In this document: piece by piece, positions 7,367-14,359 of the stretch | Layout: every line of letters begins with the position of its first letter | Numbering within the stretch: the stretch's first letter is position 1 | Assembly: GCF_003325455.1 (NCBI RefSeq) | Contig: NZ_CP025198.1 | Span: 1,860,001 to 1,924,000 of the forward strand | Reading direction: 5' to 3' | DNA length: 64,000 bases | Source of the DNA: Acidipropionibacterium virtanenii | GTDB taxonomy: Bacteria; Actinomycetota; Actinomycetes; Propionibacteriales; Propionibacteriaceae | Notes under the pieces: generated by a model | The model's input: the letters and a program-made list of their open reading frames with translations, nothing else | What the model was told of the DNA's origin: nothing | Database searches by the model: none | Made by a program: the position numbers and the translations under genes

Positions 7367-8262
7367 TCGGGGCGGACGGCCGCCACCAGTGAGTAGATGA
7401 GCCGGTTGATCGGGGCGTCGATCCCGTGACGTTCCGCGGCCCGCAGCACCGCGCCGGTCAGCGCGTCGTACTCCAGGGGCCGGCCCGCCCAGCAGTCCTG
7501 GAGCATCGAGGTCGGCGCCCCGTCGGGGACCTTCCGCAGGGCTTTCAGATCCGCGAGGGCGTCCTCGTCGGTGAGCCGGGCTCCCTCGGCCCGGGCCACG
7601 GCCACCGCCTCGATCATGATCTGCAAGGCCACCTGCCCGACCCCCTCATCGCGCAGCACCGCGGTGCGCCGGCGGGTGAGCGCCGTCAGTGGATTGGCGG
7701 TGATGTTCATCAGCAGTTTGTTCCACAGTGTCGTGGTGAAGTCGGCGTCCAGCTCCACATGCATCCCGCCGGCCTCGATGCGTGCCGCCAGGATCCGGCT
7801 TCCCGGATCGTCGGGAACGGCGAGATCCCCGTGGACCACTCTGCGCACGGTGACCCGCCCGGGCTCCGAACGCTCCGCATTGAGGTAGACCACGGTCGGC
7901 ACCACGTGGGCACCGGCGAGGTAGGGGGCCACCCGTTCGCGCTGCTCGACGCCGTTCTGGGCCACCAGGACGTCGACGCCGGGACCGTCGACCGCCCTCA
8001 GCCAGTCCCCGACAGCGTCGGTCTGGTGGGCCTTGACAGCCAGGACGACGGTGTCGTACCCGGCGACGTCATCCGGATTCACGGTGTGACGGACCGGCCA
8101 GGAGCTCGTCGCACCCCGGTCGGTGACCACCATCTGGTCGAACGGCCTGCCTCCGCAGACCGTGATCGGGTGGCCCGCCCGGGCCAGCGCCGATGCGATC
8201 GACAGGCCGATAGCCCCGGCCCCGATCACCGCAACGGGTCCTCTGGACGCCTCCTGCTGCAT
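7321..8262 (-). CDS. panE: 2-dehydropantoate 2-reductase family protein
   Basis: 313 residues. The N-terminal Rossmann motif is VAVIGAGAIGLSIASALARAGH. The mid-domain contains VVLAVKAHQT and the conserved VAQNGVEQRERVAPYL with the catalytic-region NG. The C-terminal helical domain has the family lysine in TTTLWNKLLMNITANPLTAL, plus EYDALTGAVLRAAERHGIDAPINRLIYSLV. The enzyme reduces ketopantoate to pantoate with NADPH in CoA synthesis; several paralogues with other keto-acid substrates exist, so the gene symbol is provisional. ATG at 8262 is preferred because GAAGGGAG precedes it. About 90 bp upstream is a sequence related to the hipBA operator (8348-8400), whose minus-strand promoter-like boxes point into this gene. 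Confidence 0.8.
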   Translation of the reverse strand: MQQEASRGPVAVIGAGAIGLSIASALARAGHPITVCGGRPFDQMVVTDRGATSSWPVRHTVNPDDVAGYDTVVLAVKAHQTDAVGDWLRAVDGPGVDVLVAQNGVEQRERVAPYLAGAHVVPTVVYLNAERSEPGRVTVRRVVHGDLAVPDDPGSRILAARIEAGGMHVELDADFTTTLWNKLLMNITANPLTALTRRRTAVLRDEGVGQVALQIMIEAVAVARAEGARLTDEDALADLKALRKVPDGAPTSMLQDCWAGRPLEYDALTGAVLRAAERHGIDAPINRLIYSLVAAVRPDHEGPVSQDSAPPRT

Positions 8263-8347
8263 TCCGACTCCCTTCCCGGCCGGGCTGCGCCCGGCATCCG
8301 CTGTGAGGCTACTGCCGTCGCGGCATCGGGCGCACAGCTGGAGAGAT

Positions 8348-8400
8348 GTATCAAGGATTCTTGACACTGGTGGTGATGTCGAGAATGAGCTACATACTGC
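8348..8400. promoter_or_regulatory. HipB-operator-like repeat between hipA and panE (copy 2)
   Basis: This stretch aligns without gaps over about 47 positions at roughly 70% identity (counted by eye) with 10037-10090, the hipBA operator/promoter region, in the same orientation. Shared features are the TTGACAC/TCGACAC half-site, the GTC(G/A)AGAATGA half-site and CTACA. A TTGACA box at 8361-8366 and a minus-strand TCGACA box 17 nt from AATCCT suggest a promoter toward panE. Confidence 0.5.
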
Positions 8401-8405
8401 TCGGC

Positions 8406-9755
8406 CTATCGCGCCCGCCAGTACCCCTCGACGCGCCGGCCCGACCTGGTGTGGGGGTGAACCCAGATCCGGCCCGGATCGGGTGGGGGCACCTGATATC
8501 TGCTGGTATCGAGCTGGTGGAGGGCGCTGTCGGTGAGTTCGCGCAGGCGGGGGAGTATCCGGTCGCGCAGCTCATCGGCGGCCACTGCCCCCGGCAGCTC
8601 ATCCAGGGCCGCCTCGAAGGCGCCGGGGAGCCGGCCGGCCATCGTCCGGTAGCGGTCGAGGACCCGGGCGGCGTCGATGCCGAGATCCCGTTCGGCCATC
8701 GTGATGAGGTGGCGGGGGAGCACCCGGGGCCGGTGGCGCTGGCCGCCGACCGTCATCGCGACCGACAGGTCCAGGCCGGAGTGCTCATAGGGCAGGGCGG
8801 TGGCCATGTCGTAGAGGGGCGCGAGTCTGGCCGCGGTCTCGGTGAGCAGCAGGGCGTAGTTCTTCGCATGGGCGTCGGGGGACTCGGTGAGGAGGGCGAA
8901 CATCAGGGCGTCGGCGAAGCGGTACAGGTCGGTCTGCGGATCCGAGGACACCGACCGGAGGACGCCGGCGACGTCGGCCGCGCCGGGGCCGCCGTCGGTC
9001 TCGTACTTGGGCCCCCGGCCCAGGGCCTGGCACATGTCGACCTGGTGGATCCGGTGCACCGGATCGGTGCCGCGGCGGTCGAAGCGGGTGATGACCAGTG
9101 CCGGCTCGCCGTCGAACTCGCACCAACGGGTGCCGGCGGTGGTCATGCCCAGCAGCCGGGCGGCGCGCATCGTGACGTGCTCGACGAGGCCCTGGTGGTG
9201 GAGCCGGAAGATGCCGGGCTTGAGGATGTGGGTGCTGGCGGCCGATCCGACGGGCCGGTGCCACCGGCCGTCCAGCTCGGCCAGGGTGAACTTGGCCTGG
9301 GCCCCGGCCAGGCTCCACCGCTCGTCGGGCAGCGTCCAGCCGGCCTGATCGGTGCGCAGTTCCCGCAGCCGACGGCCGATCTTCGCGTCGGAGACCGGTT
9401 CGTACCGGGCGTCGCGACGGTCGGTGGCCCCGGCGGGCAGGAACTGCAGCGCCCCGGCGGTCTCCTCGCCCATCACCGCCAGCAGGTCGAAGGTGTCCGG
9501 CGGAACCTGGAAGTGGCGGGCCCAGAGCTGCCGGGTGTCGGGGTTGTCTGGAAGCAGGTGGTCCAGGAAGGCCGCCGCCCGGCGGCGGGACTGGACGCCG
9601 GTGGTCGTGGCGAAGACCGGGGACAGCGGGATGTGGGGACCGTCGAGGTAGGACTCCCGGTAGGCCAGGACCGGTCCCCTCGCGTCCCCGCGGTGCAGGT
9701 CGGCGGCCGGGCGGCCCGCGAGCCACACCACGAGATGGTCGTCGGGGGAGCTCAC
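8406..9755 (-). CDS. hipA: HipA-family serine/threonine kinase toxin
   Basis: 449 residues, the usual HipA length. HipA motifs: N-terminal couple-like domain with HIPLSPVFATTTGV and FLDHLLPDN; the phosphorylatable/ATP loop WSLAGAQAKFTLAEL (compare SIAGAQ..K in E. coli HipA); HILKPG with the ATP-binding lysine; ESPDAHAKNYALLL, the catalytic Asp loop; and LAPLYDMATALPY with the metal-binding Asp. All catalytic residues are present, so the toxin should be active. In E. coli HipA phosphorylates glutamyl-tRNA synthetase and causes persistence. The start codon overlaps the hipB stop (ATGA). Transcription is from the palindromic promoter at 10033-10071. Confidence 0.9.
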   Translation of the reverse strand: MSSPDDHLVVWLAGRPAADLHRGDARGPVLAYRESYLDGPHIPLSPVFATTTGVQSRRRAAAFLDHLLPDNPDTRQLWARHFQVPPDTFDLLAVMGEETAGALQFLPAGATDRRDARYEPVSDAKIGRRLRELRTDQAGWTLPDERWSLAGAQAKFTLAELDGRWHRPVGSAASTHILKPGIFRLHHQGLVEHVTMRAARLLGMTTAGTRWCEFDGEPALVITRFDRRGTDPVHRIHQVDMCQALGRGPKYETDGGPGAADVAGVLRSVSSDPQTDLYRFADALMFALLTESPDAHAKNYALLLTETAARLAPLYDMATALPYEHSGLDLSVAMTVGGQRHRPRVLPRHLITMAERDLGIDAARVLDRYRTMAGRLPGAFEAALDELPGAVAADELRDRILPRLRELTDSALHQLDTSRYQVPPPDPGRIWVHPHTRSGRRVEGYWRAR

Positions 9756-10018
9756 GAATCGTCCTCGCCGAGGATCTCGGCCAGCATCCCGGCATCGGCG
9801 GACGGCCTGGGGCTCAGTACGATGCCGAGTTCCAGAGCGCGCAGCACCTTGTCGACGAGGGCTCCCGAGGGGTTGGCGGTGCCGTTCTCCATCGCGTTGA
9901 CGCTGGCCCGGGAGACTCCGGCCCGCCGGGCGAGGTCGTTCTGGGTGAGTCCGGCACGGGTGCGGTAGTCGCGCACGGCGGGGCCGAGATCGGTCCAGGC
10001 GGTGAGGTAGCGGTCCAT
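9752..10018 (-). CDS. hipB: HipB-like XRE antitoxin/repressor
   Basis: 88 residues. The XRE helix-turn-helix reads LGPAVRDYRTRAGLTQNDLARRAGVSRASVNAMENGTANPSGALVDKVLRALEL (about residues 10-65), followed by a short tail ending EILGEDDS that could contact the toxin. A good ribosome-binding site GGAAGGGAG precedes the ATG. It is the first gene of the hipBA operon and the presumed repressor acting at the 28-bp palindrome 15 nt upstream. HipB-type antitoxins neutralise HipA by complex formation and repress their own operon. Confidence 0.9.
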   Translation of the reverse strand: MDRYLTAWTDLGPAVRDYRTRAGLTQNDLARRAGVSRASVNAMENGTANPSGALVDKVLRALELGIVLSPRPSADAGMLAEILGEDDS

Positions 10019-10032
10019 GGGGGATCTCCCTT

Positions 10033-10071
10033 CCTGGTGTCGATGATCCTCGACACCAGGGGAGAAGTCAA
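10033..10071 (-). promoter_or_regulatory. hipBA promoter and 28-bp operator palindrome
   Basis: Perfect inverted repeat with 11-bp arms (CCTGGTGTCGA at 10033-10043; TCGACACCAGG at 10050-10060) around TGATCC. On the minus strand TTGACT (10066-10071), a 17-nt spacer and GATCAT (10043-10048) form a sigma-70-like promoter, so the palindrome covers the -10 box. Repression by HipB is inferred from position. A related copy lies at 8348-8400. Confidence 0.75.
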
Positions 10072-10216
10072 GAATGATCTACAGCACTGCGGATGGGGCC
10101 GAGCGGTGCGAACCCCGGGACGGCGAGCCGAAACGCTGCTGCGAATGTCCCGGCCCCGTCCGGTGCGCCTTGCGACCAGGCATTCCCGGCCCCGACGAGC
10201 CTCTCTCACAAGGGAA

Positions 10217-10228
10217 AATAACAGGCCC
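10217..10228 (-). repeat. GGGCCTGTTATT motif, copy 1 (minus strand)
   Basis: Identical 12-mer found four times in the window, all in intergenic DNA (also 10303, 32425, 34394). Here it is read on the minus strand with flank TGCCTGGGCCTGTTATTTTC and is inverted relative to the copy 75 bp away. The hipB-recombinase spacer (10019-10322) contains this, copy 2 and the hipBA operator, and nothing else recognisable. Confidence 0.6.
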
Positions 10229-10302
10229 AGGCACCCCATCCTCAGTGCTCCCACGTACACACAGAACAACCCCGAAACCCGGCAACAACGGCAGAGATTT
10301 CG

Positions 10303-10314
10303 GGGCCTGTTATT
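10303..10314 (+). repeat. GGGCCTGTTATT motif, copy 2, overlapping a leaderless -10 box
   Basis: Second exact copy. Its end supplies most of the TATTAT hexamer (10311-10316) that ends 6 nt before the GTG at 10323, so this copy overlaps the likely promoter of the recombinase-like gene. Confidence 0.6.
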
Positions 10315-10322
10315 ATGGTTTC

Positions 10323-11270
10323 GTGAATGGTTCAGAGTCCCGCGTCCTGTCCGTCCTGCCGGACCTGCTGGCAGGGGAGTCGCGCATGTCCGAGGCCACC
10401 CGCAGGCAGCGCGAATGGGCCGTCATGGGAGCCCTGGAATTCCTGGCCGGCAGCTCGACGATGCGTGCCATGGCCAGGATCAGCGTCGCCGACCTGATGG
10501 ATCCCGACGCCGTCGACGCCTATGTCCGCGCCTCCCAGTCCGGCACCCTGCGCGTCCGCCGCCCCACGGGAAAGGCCTCGGAGTCGCCCCGCAGCACCGC
10601 CGCCAGGGTCTCGGCACTGCGCTGGCTGGCACGGGCCACCGGCACCCGCCAGCCTCCGCCCTTCGCCGACTGGACGCCCCTGGCACCCATCCCCGACGAC
10701 GCCCCCGCGGCGCTGCGCACCGCCTGCCAGGCCCTCACCACGATGAACAACTTCTACGCCACCCGCACCGCCGCCACCATCGCCGTGCTCTACGCCACCG
10801 GTGCCTCCGGCTACGGCCTGTGCACCCTGCGCACCGAGCAGATCGTCTCCGAGCACGGGCGCCGGCTCATCCGGATGCCCGCCCAGGACCCCGCCCCTCA
10901 CCGCTGGGAACCCGGCGACGACACCGCCCTGGCACCGGTACCGGCCTGGGGCACCGCCGCACTCGACGACTGGCTGGTGCTGCGCGCCGGGACCGTGGCC
11001 TGCCTGCAGGGATCAGACCCCCGCACCCTGCTGGTCTCCGGACGCGCCAACGCCGGCCCGAGGCCCCCGGGCATGCCCCTGCAGCCCCGCGGCCTGGGAC
11101 GCTCCTGGGCCAGATCCCGCTACGTCGCCGAGACCGCGGTACCGGGCCTGGCGATGCCCTTCACCCTCGAGGCCGCATGCCGGGCCGTCCGGGCCCTCGT
11201 CCTCACCCCTGAGCCTCCGCTGCCGGCGTCTCGGTCCTCAGCAGCTCAGCCAGCAGCCGTACCCGCCTGA
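10323..11270 (+). CDS. Hypothetical protein with weak tyrosine-recombinase resemblance
   Basis: 315 residues from GTG 10323, chosen because TATTAT ends 6 nt upstream; ATG 10386 is the alternative. Codon usage (GC-rich third positions) supports this frame. An N-terminal helical region (ATRRQREWAVMGALEFLAG) resembles a core-binding domain, and AALRTACQALTTMNNFYATRTAATIAVLYATGASGYGLCTLRTEQIV resembles the start of a phage-integrase catalytic domain, where the usual ATGLR(I/V)SEL is altered to ATGASGYGL, losing the catalytic arginine. No H-x-x-R box or tyrosine can be placed, so recombinase activity is unlikely even if the ancestry is right. The 3' end overlaps the convergent HTH gene by 68 nt. 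It may be a relic of an integrated element. Confidence 0.5.
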   Translation: MNGSESRVLSVLPDLLAGESRMSEATRRQREWAVMGALEFLAGSSTMRAMARISVADLMDPDAVDAYVRASQSGTLRVRRPTGKASESPRSTAARVSALRWLARATGTRQPPPFADWTPLAPIPDDAPAALRTACQALTTMNNFYATRTAATIAVLYATGASGYGLCTLRTEQIVSEHGRRLIRMPAQDPAPHRWEPGDDTALAPVPAWGTAALDDWLVLRAGTVACLQGSDPRTLLVSGRANAGPRPPGMPLQPRGLGRSWARSRYVAETAVPGLAMPFTLEAACRAVRALVLTPEPPLPASRSSAAQPAAVPA

Positions 11271-11634
11271 GCTGCTCCTCCAGTTCCGCGTTGCGCCGCG
11301 ACAGCTCCTCGACGCGCTCCTGGAGCTCCTGGAGCCTGACCGTCATCTGAGTGGGGGAAAGGGCGCCGGCCACCGGGGCCCCACCCGCCACGACCTGCGC
11401 GGGCACCCCTGGTATGTCTGCCGGGCTCACGGGGACCCTGCCGGAACGACGACGTCCCGACGTCTCCCGCTCCCTCCTGTAGCGCTCCAGGTCGCCGGCC
11501 TCGACCAGCCAGCCCCGACCCTCGCGCGTACCGGCCACCGTGCCGTCCCGCAGCAGGGTGCGCACCCGTTGGGCGGAGACCCCCAGCAGCCGCGCCGCCT
11601 CCTCGGTGCTCACGAACTCACCCGTCACATCCAT
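11203..11634 (-). CDS. Excisionase/MerR-like HTH protein with C-terminal coiled coil
   Basis: 143 residues from ATG 11634. Residues 6-55 form an HTH_17-type winged helix: FVSTEEAARLLGVSAQRVRTLLRDGTVAGTREGRGWLVEAGDLERY. After a proline/glycine linker, residues 97-135 are a strong coiled coil with heptad leucines (TVRLQELQERVEELSRRNAELEEQLRRVRLLAELL), suggesting dimerisation. Such proteins bind repeated short sites; the region just upstream is packed with GAAAC repeats (11638-11936), its likely target. It lies convergent with, and overlapping, the recombinase-like gene, an arrangement seen in mobile or plasmid-derived modules. The exact role (excisionase, plasmid-type DNA binder, regulator) cannot be decided. 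Confidence 0.7.
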   Translation of the reverse strand: MDVTGEFVSTEEAARLLGVSAQRVRTLLRDGTVAGTREGRGWLVEAGDLERYRRERETSGRRRSGRVPVSPADIPGVPAQVVAGGAPVAGALSPTQMTVRLQELQERVEELSRRNAELEEQLRRVRLLAELLRTETPAAEAQG

Positions 11635-11637
11635 ACC

Positions 11638-11936
11638 GAAACTTTCCCACTGTTGGCGCGAAACGTCAAGTTTCCGAACGTTCGGACCTATGGGAAACAC
11701 TATTCGAAACTAACGCGAAACCGTACGAAATCCTGTTTCCGGGCGAGCTAGGCTCCTCCGCATGGCGCATGCACGCATATCATCGGCCCGAATACGGCAC
11801 CGCGCGTAGACGTAGTAGCGGCGGTGCCGCGTCCGGAGCAGCAGGGGAGGGAGCCCGGATCCCATGAGGAGCGCGAAATGCGAAACTCAAAAACGAAACA
11901 TAACGATGGGACAGAGACGAAACCTAGAAGGGAAAC
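11638..11936. repeat. Cluster of GAAAC repeats (iteron-like) with a 14-bp palindrome
   Basis: GAAAC occurs at 11638, 11660, 11694, 11706, 11717, 11882, 11895, 11919 and 11932, and its complement GTTTC at 11670 and 11735. In DNA of about 70% GC this number in 300 bp is far above chance. TCCGAACGTTCGGA (11673-11686) is a perfect palindrome inside the cluster. The spacer (11635-11940) separates the divergent HTH and AraC genes and is strikingly A-rich compared with its surroundings. The motif looks like a multi-site operator or iteron array. Confidence 0.6.
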
Positions 11937-11940
11937 ATCG

Positions 11941-12332
11941 ATGGCGCTGGAGACCCTCGTCCTGCTGAGACGGGCCCGCGACCACATGGACCACCACTAT
12001 GCCGAGCCCCTGGACGTCGCCACCCTGGCCCGGCAGGCCCTGATGTCGGAGGCGCACTACTCCCGACAGTTCCGGGCGGTCTACGGCGAGACCCCGCACG
12101 CATATCTCATGACCCGTCGGATCGAACGGGCGATGTCCCTGCTGCGCGCCGGGCGAGTGTCACCGACGCGTGCATGGCCGTGGGCTGCGCCTCGCTGGGC
12201 TCCTTCAGCGCCTCCTTCACGCGTCTGGTGGGCCAGACCCCCAGCTCATACCGCGGGCGCCGCCACGACGCGGTCGAGGCGCTGCCGCCCTGCATCGCCC
12301 AGATCCTGGGACGCCCGATGCCGCTGCACTGA
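11941..12332 (+). pseudogene. AraC-family regulator, frameshifted
   Basis: The first frame from ATG 11941 encodes ALETLVLLRRARDHMDHHYAEPLDVATLARQALMSEAHYSRQFRAVYGETPHAYLMTRRIERAMSLLRAG, the first AraC HTH. At about 12151-12157 the frame breaks: the next frame continues SVTDACMAVGCASLGSFSASFTRLVGQTPSSYRGR, the second AraC HTH, and ends at the TGA at 12330-12332. One missing base near GGGCGAGTG explains it. Only the DNA-binding AraC part (about 130 residues) is present, a form common in actinobacterial AraC genes paired with a VOC protein, whose remnant follows. It could be a sequencing error, but the damaged neighbour argues for real decay. Confidence 0.8.
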
Positions 12333-12357
12333 CGAGGCGGCCCCCAAACGGTTCTGG

Positions 12358-12484
12358 ACACTCCGACAGGGCGCGCCGGGCCGGGGCGGAGGTGGTCCAG
12401 GAACCGGCCGACCAGCCCCGGGGCCCCCGGGACTGCGCCTTCAGGGATCCGGCCGGGAACCTGGTGGGGATCCAGGCGCTCTGA
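12358..12484 (+). pseudogene. VOC/glyoxalase-family protein, C-terminal remnant
   Basis: About 40 residues read AGAEVVQEPADQPRGPRDCAFRDPAGNLVGIQAL followed by TGA. GPRDCAFRDPAGNLVRIQ is the standard C-terminal beta-strand of glyoxalase/bleomycin-resistance (VOC) proteins. No start or N-terminal two-thirds can be found between the AraC stop and this piece, so most of the gene has been deleted. AraC-VOC gene pairs are common in actinobacteria, which fits the neighbour. Confidence 0.7.
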
Positions 12485-12492
12485 CACCGGCC

Positions 12493-13689
12493 TCACGGGC
12501 GCCCGGCCGGCACCGCCACCACCGACTGGGCCAGGGCGAGGGCCGCCATCACGGCCAGCGGGACTGTCCATCCACCCGTCTCCCCGGCCAGTCGGCCGAT
12601 CAGCACGGGCCCGAGGGCGGCCATCAGGTAGCCCGCCGACTGGGCCGCCCCCGACAGCCGCGCGGTCTCGGCCGTGCTGCGCCCGCGCATACCGATCAAC
12701 GACAGTGCGACGACCAGGGACGCGCCGCTGCCCAGGCCCGCGACCGCGACCCACACCACTGCCGCCCCGGGTGCCGTCAGAAGCCCTAGGAGACCGATGA
12801 ACAGGGGCAGGCTGGCGGCCAGCGCCGCCCCGACCTGGGAGGACGGGTTCCTCATGAGACTGGGGATCGCCAGCCCCGAGGCGATCCCCACGCACTGGAA
12901 CACGAAGAGGTGCATCCCCGCCGCGGCCGGCGTCTGCCCCGAGGCAGCCTCAATGGTCGGCAGCCAGGTGACGGTGGTGTAGAAGGAGGTCGACTGAAGC
13001 CCCATGAATGCCGTCACCAGCCAGGTCTGGCGGCGTCTCCACAATGATCCGACCACCGCCGGCGCGTCGCCCGCAGTCCCGTCGCCCGCCTCGCGGCTCC
13101 TGTCGACCGGCGCACCGGAACACCGCGAGATCCACACCACTGCGACGGCCCCGGCCGGCAGGGCCCAGATCCCCAGCGCGGCACGCCACCCGAGCGCGTC
13201 GGCCAGGGGCACCGCCGCCGCAGAGGCGAGGGCTGCGGCCAGGGTGATACAGGCCGAGTAGACGCCGGTGGCCGCCGACACGCGGCCGGAATAGTCGCGG
13301 CGCACGAGGACCGGCACCAGGACGTTGCCGATCGCTATCGCAGAGCCCACCACGACCGTCCCGGCCCACAGCCCGGGGGTGCCCGTGGCCGATCGCACCA
13401 CGATCCCGGCCGCCAGCAGCACCAGCGCGATCAGCACGGTACGATCGGCGCCCAGCCGCGCGGCGATCCGATGGACGAGCGGGGAGACGGCGGCGAAGGC
13501 CAGCAGGGGAAGCGAACCGATGAGTCCCTGAGCACCCTCGCCGAGCCGCAGTTCTGCGCCGATGCGCGGCAGCACCGGGCCGACCGCCGTGAGGGCCGGC
13601 CGCAGATTGAGCGCCACCAGGAAGACCAGCGCCGCCGTCACCGGCCCCCGGGACAGGCTGGGGAGGCGACGTCGGACACGGGAGGGCAT
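12493..13689 (-). CDS. MFS transporter, CynX/NimT (cyanate-type) family
   Basis: About 398 residues from ATG 13689; a TTG 33 nt further upstream is possible but weak. Twelve hydrophobic segments are recognisable, beginning VTAALVFLVALNLRPALTAVGPVLPRI, where the NLRPA..GPVLP motif is the signature of the CynX/YycB/NimT branch. A basic/acidic central loop (DRSREAGDGTAGDAPAVVG) separates the halves, and LSGAAQSAGYLMAALGPVLIGRL is the typical helix-10/11 sequence. It probably exports or imports a small organic compound (cyanate, nitroimidazole or amino-acid-like compounds in relatives); the substrate is unknown. It is divergent from the P-type ATPase remnant. Confidence 0.85.
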   Translation of the reverse strand: MPSRVRRRLPSLSRGPVTAALVFLVALNLRPALTAVGPVLPRIGAELRLGEGAQGLIGSLPLLAFAAVSPLVHRIAARLGADRTVLIALVLLAAGIVVRSATGTPGLWAGTVVVGSAIAIGNVLVPVLVRRDYSGRVSAATGVYSACITLAAALASAAAVPLADALGWRAALGIWALPAGAVAVVWISRCSGAPVDRSREAGDGTAGDAPAVVGSLWRRRQTWLVTAFMGLQSTSFYTTVTWLPTIEAASGQTPAAAGMHLFVFQCVGIASGLAIPSLMRNPSSQVGAALAASLPLFIGLLGLLTAPGAAVVWVAVAGLGSGASLVVALSLIGMRGRSTAETARLSGAAQSAGYLMAALGPVLIGRLAGETGGWTVPLAVMAALALAQSVVAVPAGRP

Positions 13690-13735
13690 ACGGGTCTTCG
13701 GCACGGCTCCCACGACTACCACAAGGTGATTCGAG

Positions 13736-14270
13736 GGCCGGACCCCCGGGGCCGCCCGGTGGCTGATCTCGGCGGTCTGCCTGGTCCTGGCCGCCCGTCT
13801 GGTCGTCGGGATGATCGCCGAACTGCGACGCGGCAGCTACGAGGTCGACCTGCTGGCCATCGTCGCCATCGCCTGGATCCTCTCCGGCGACCCCGGTCGG
13901 TTCGCGGAGGTCCTGGTGGTGACGACCCCCTGCCCCCTCATCATCGCCGCCTCGGTGGCCTTCATGGCGTGCATGAACCGGGCCGCGAAGGTCGGCATCA
14001 TCGTGCGCGACTCCGATTCGCTGGAACGGCTCGGGCAGCTGGGGATCGGCCGCATCATGATGCTGACCGGGGACGGACGGGCCACTGCCGAGCAGGTCGG
14101 CTCGCGGCTCGGCATCGCGATGGGCGCCAAGGGTTCGGCGGTCGCCGTCGAGTCCGCCGACGTCATCATGGAGGACAACCTGCTGCGGGAGAGCACGGCC
14201 GTCATGATCGTCGGCACCACGGGGGCGATGCCCGCGGTGATCGGCGCCGGGCAGGCGGCGGTAGTGTCGG
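13736..14270 (+). pseudogene. P-type (P1B-like) ATPase remnant with internal deletions
   Basis: An in-frame but gutted cation ATPase. Recognisable pieces in order: ARWLISAVCLVLAARLVVGMI and LRRGSYEVDLLAIVAIA (first transmembrane pair), then directly VLVVTTPCPLIIAASVAFMACMNRAAKVGIIVRDSDSLERLGQL (CPx metal-binding helix), then LTGDGRATAEQVGSRLGIAMGAKGS.. ESADVIMEDNLL (the TGD hinge region). The A-domain with TGE, the phosphorylation motif DKTGT and the nucleotide-binding domain are absent, so it cannot function. Homology fades after about 14270. The open frame runs into the next gene, but that is a consequence of high GC. It is evidence of lost metal resistance in this accessory region. Confidence 0.8.
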
Positions 14271-14359
14271 CCCCCGGGCGCACCGGAAGGTCGGCGCGTC
14301 GGCGGGGGACTGAGGGCCGGGACCGTCCCGGCCGCAGGAGACGAGGAGCGTACGGCACC

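Noticed and set aside
12170-12484. A 104-residue gene starting at 12170
   Set aside because: Its first half is an out-of-frame reading of the AraC gene; only its last 40 residues are meaningful, as a VOC remnant.
13811-14359. Fusion of the P-type ATPase fragment with the HAD phosphatase as one protein
   Set aside because: The frame is continuous only because stop codons are rare; the homology of the two parts ends well before they meet, and a GTG with GAGGAG starts the HAD protein.
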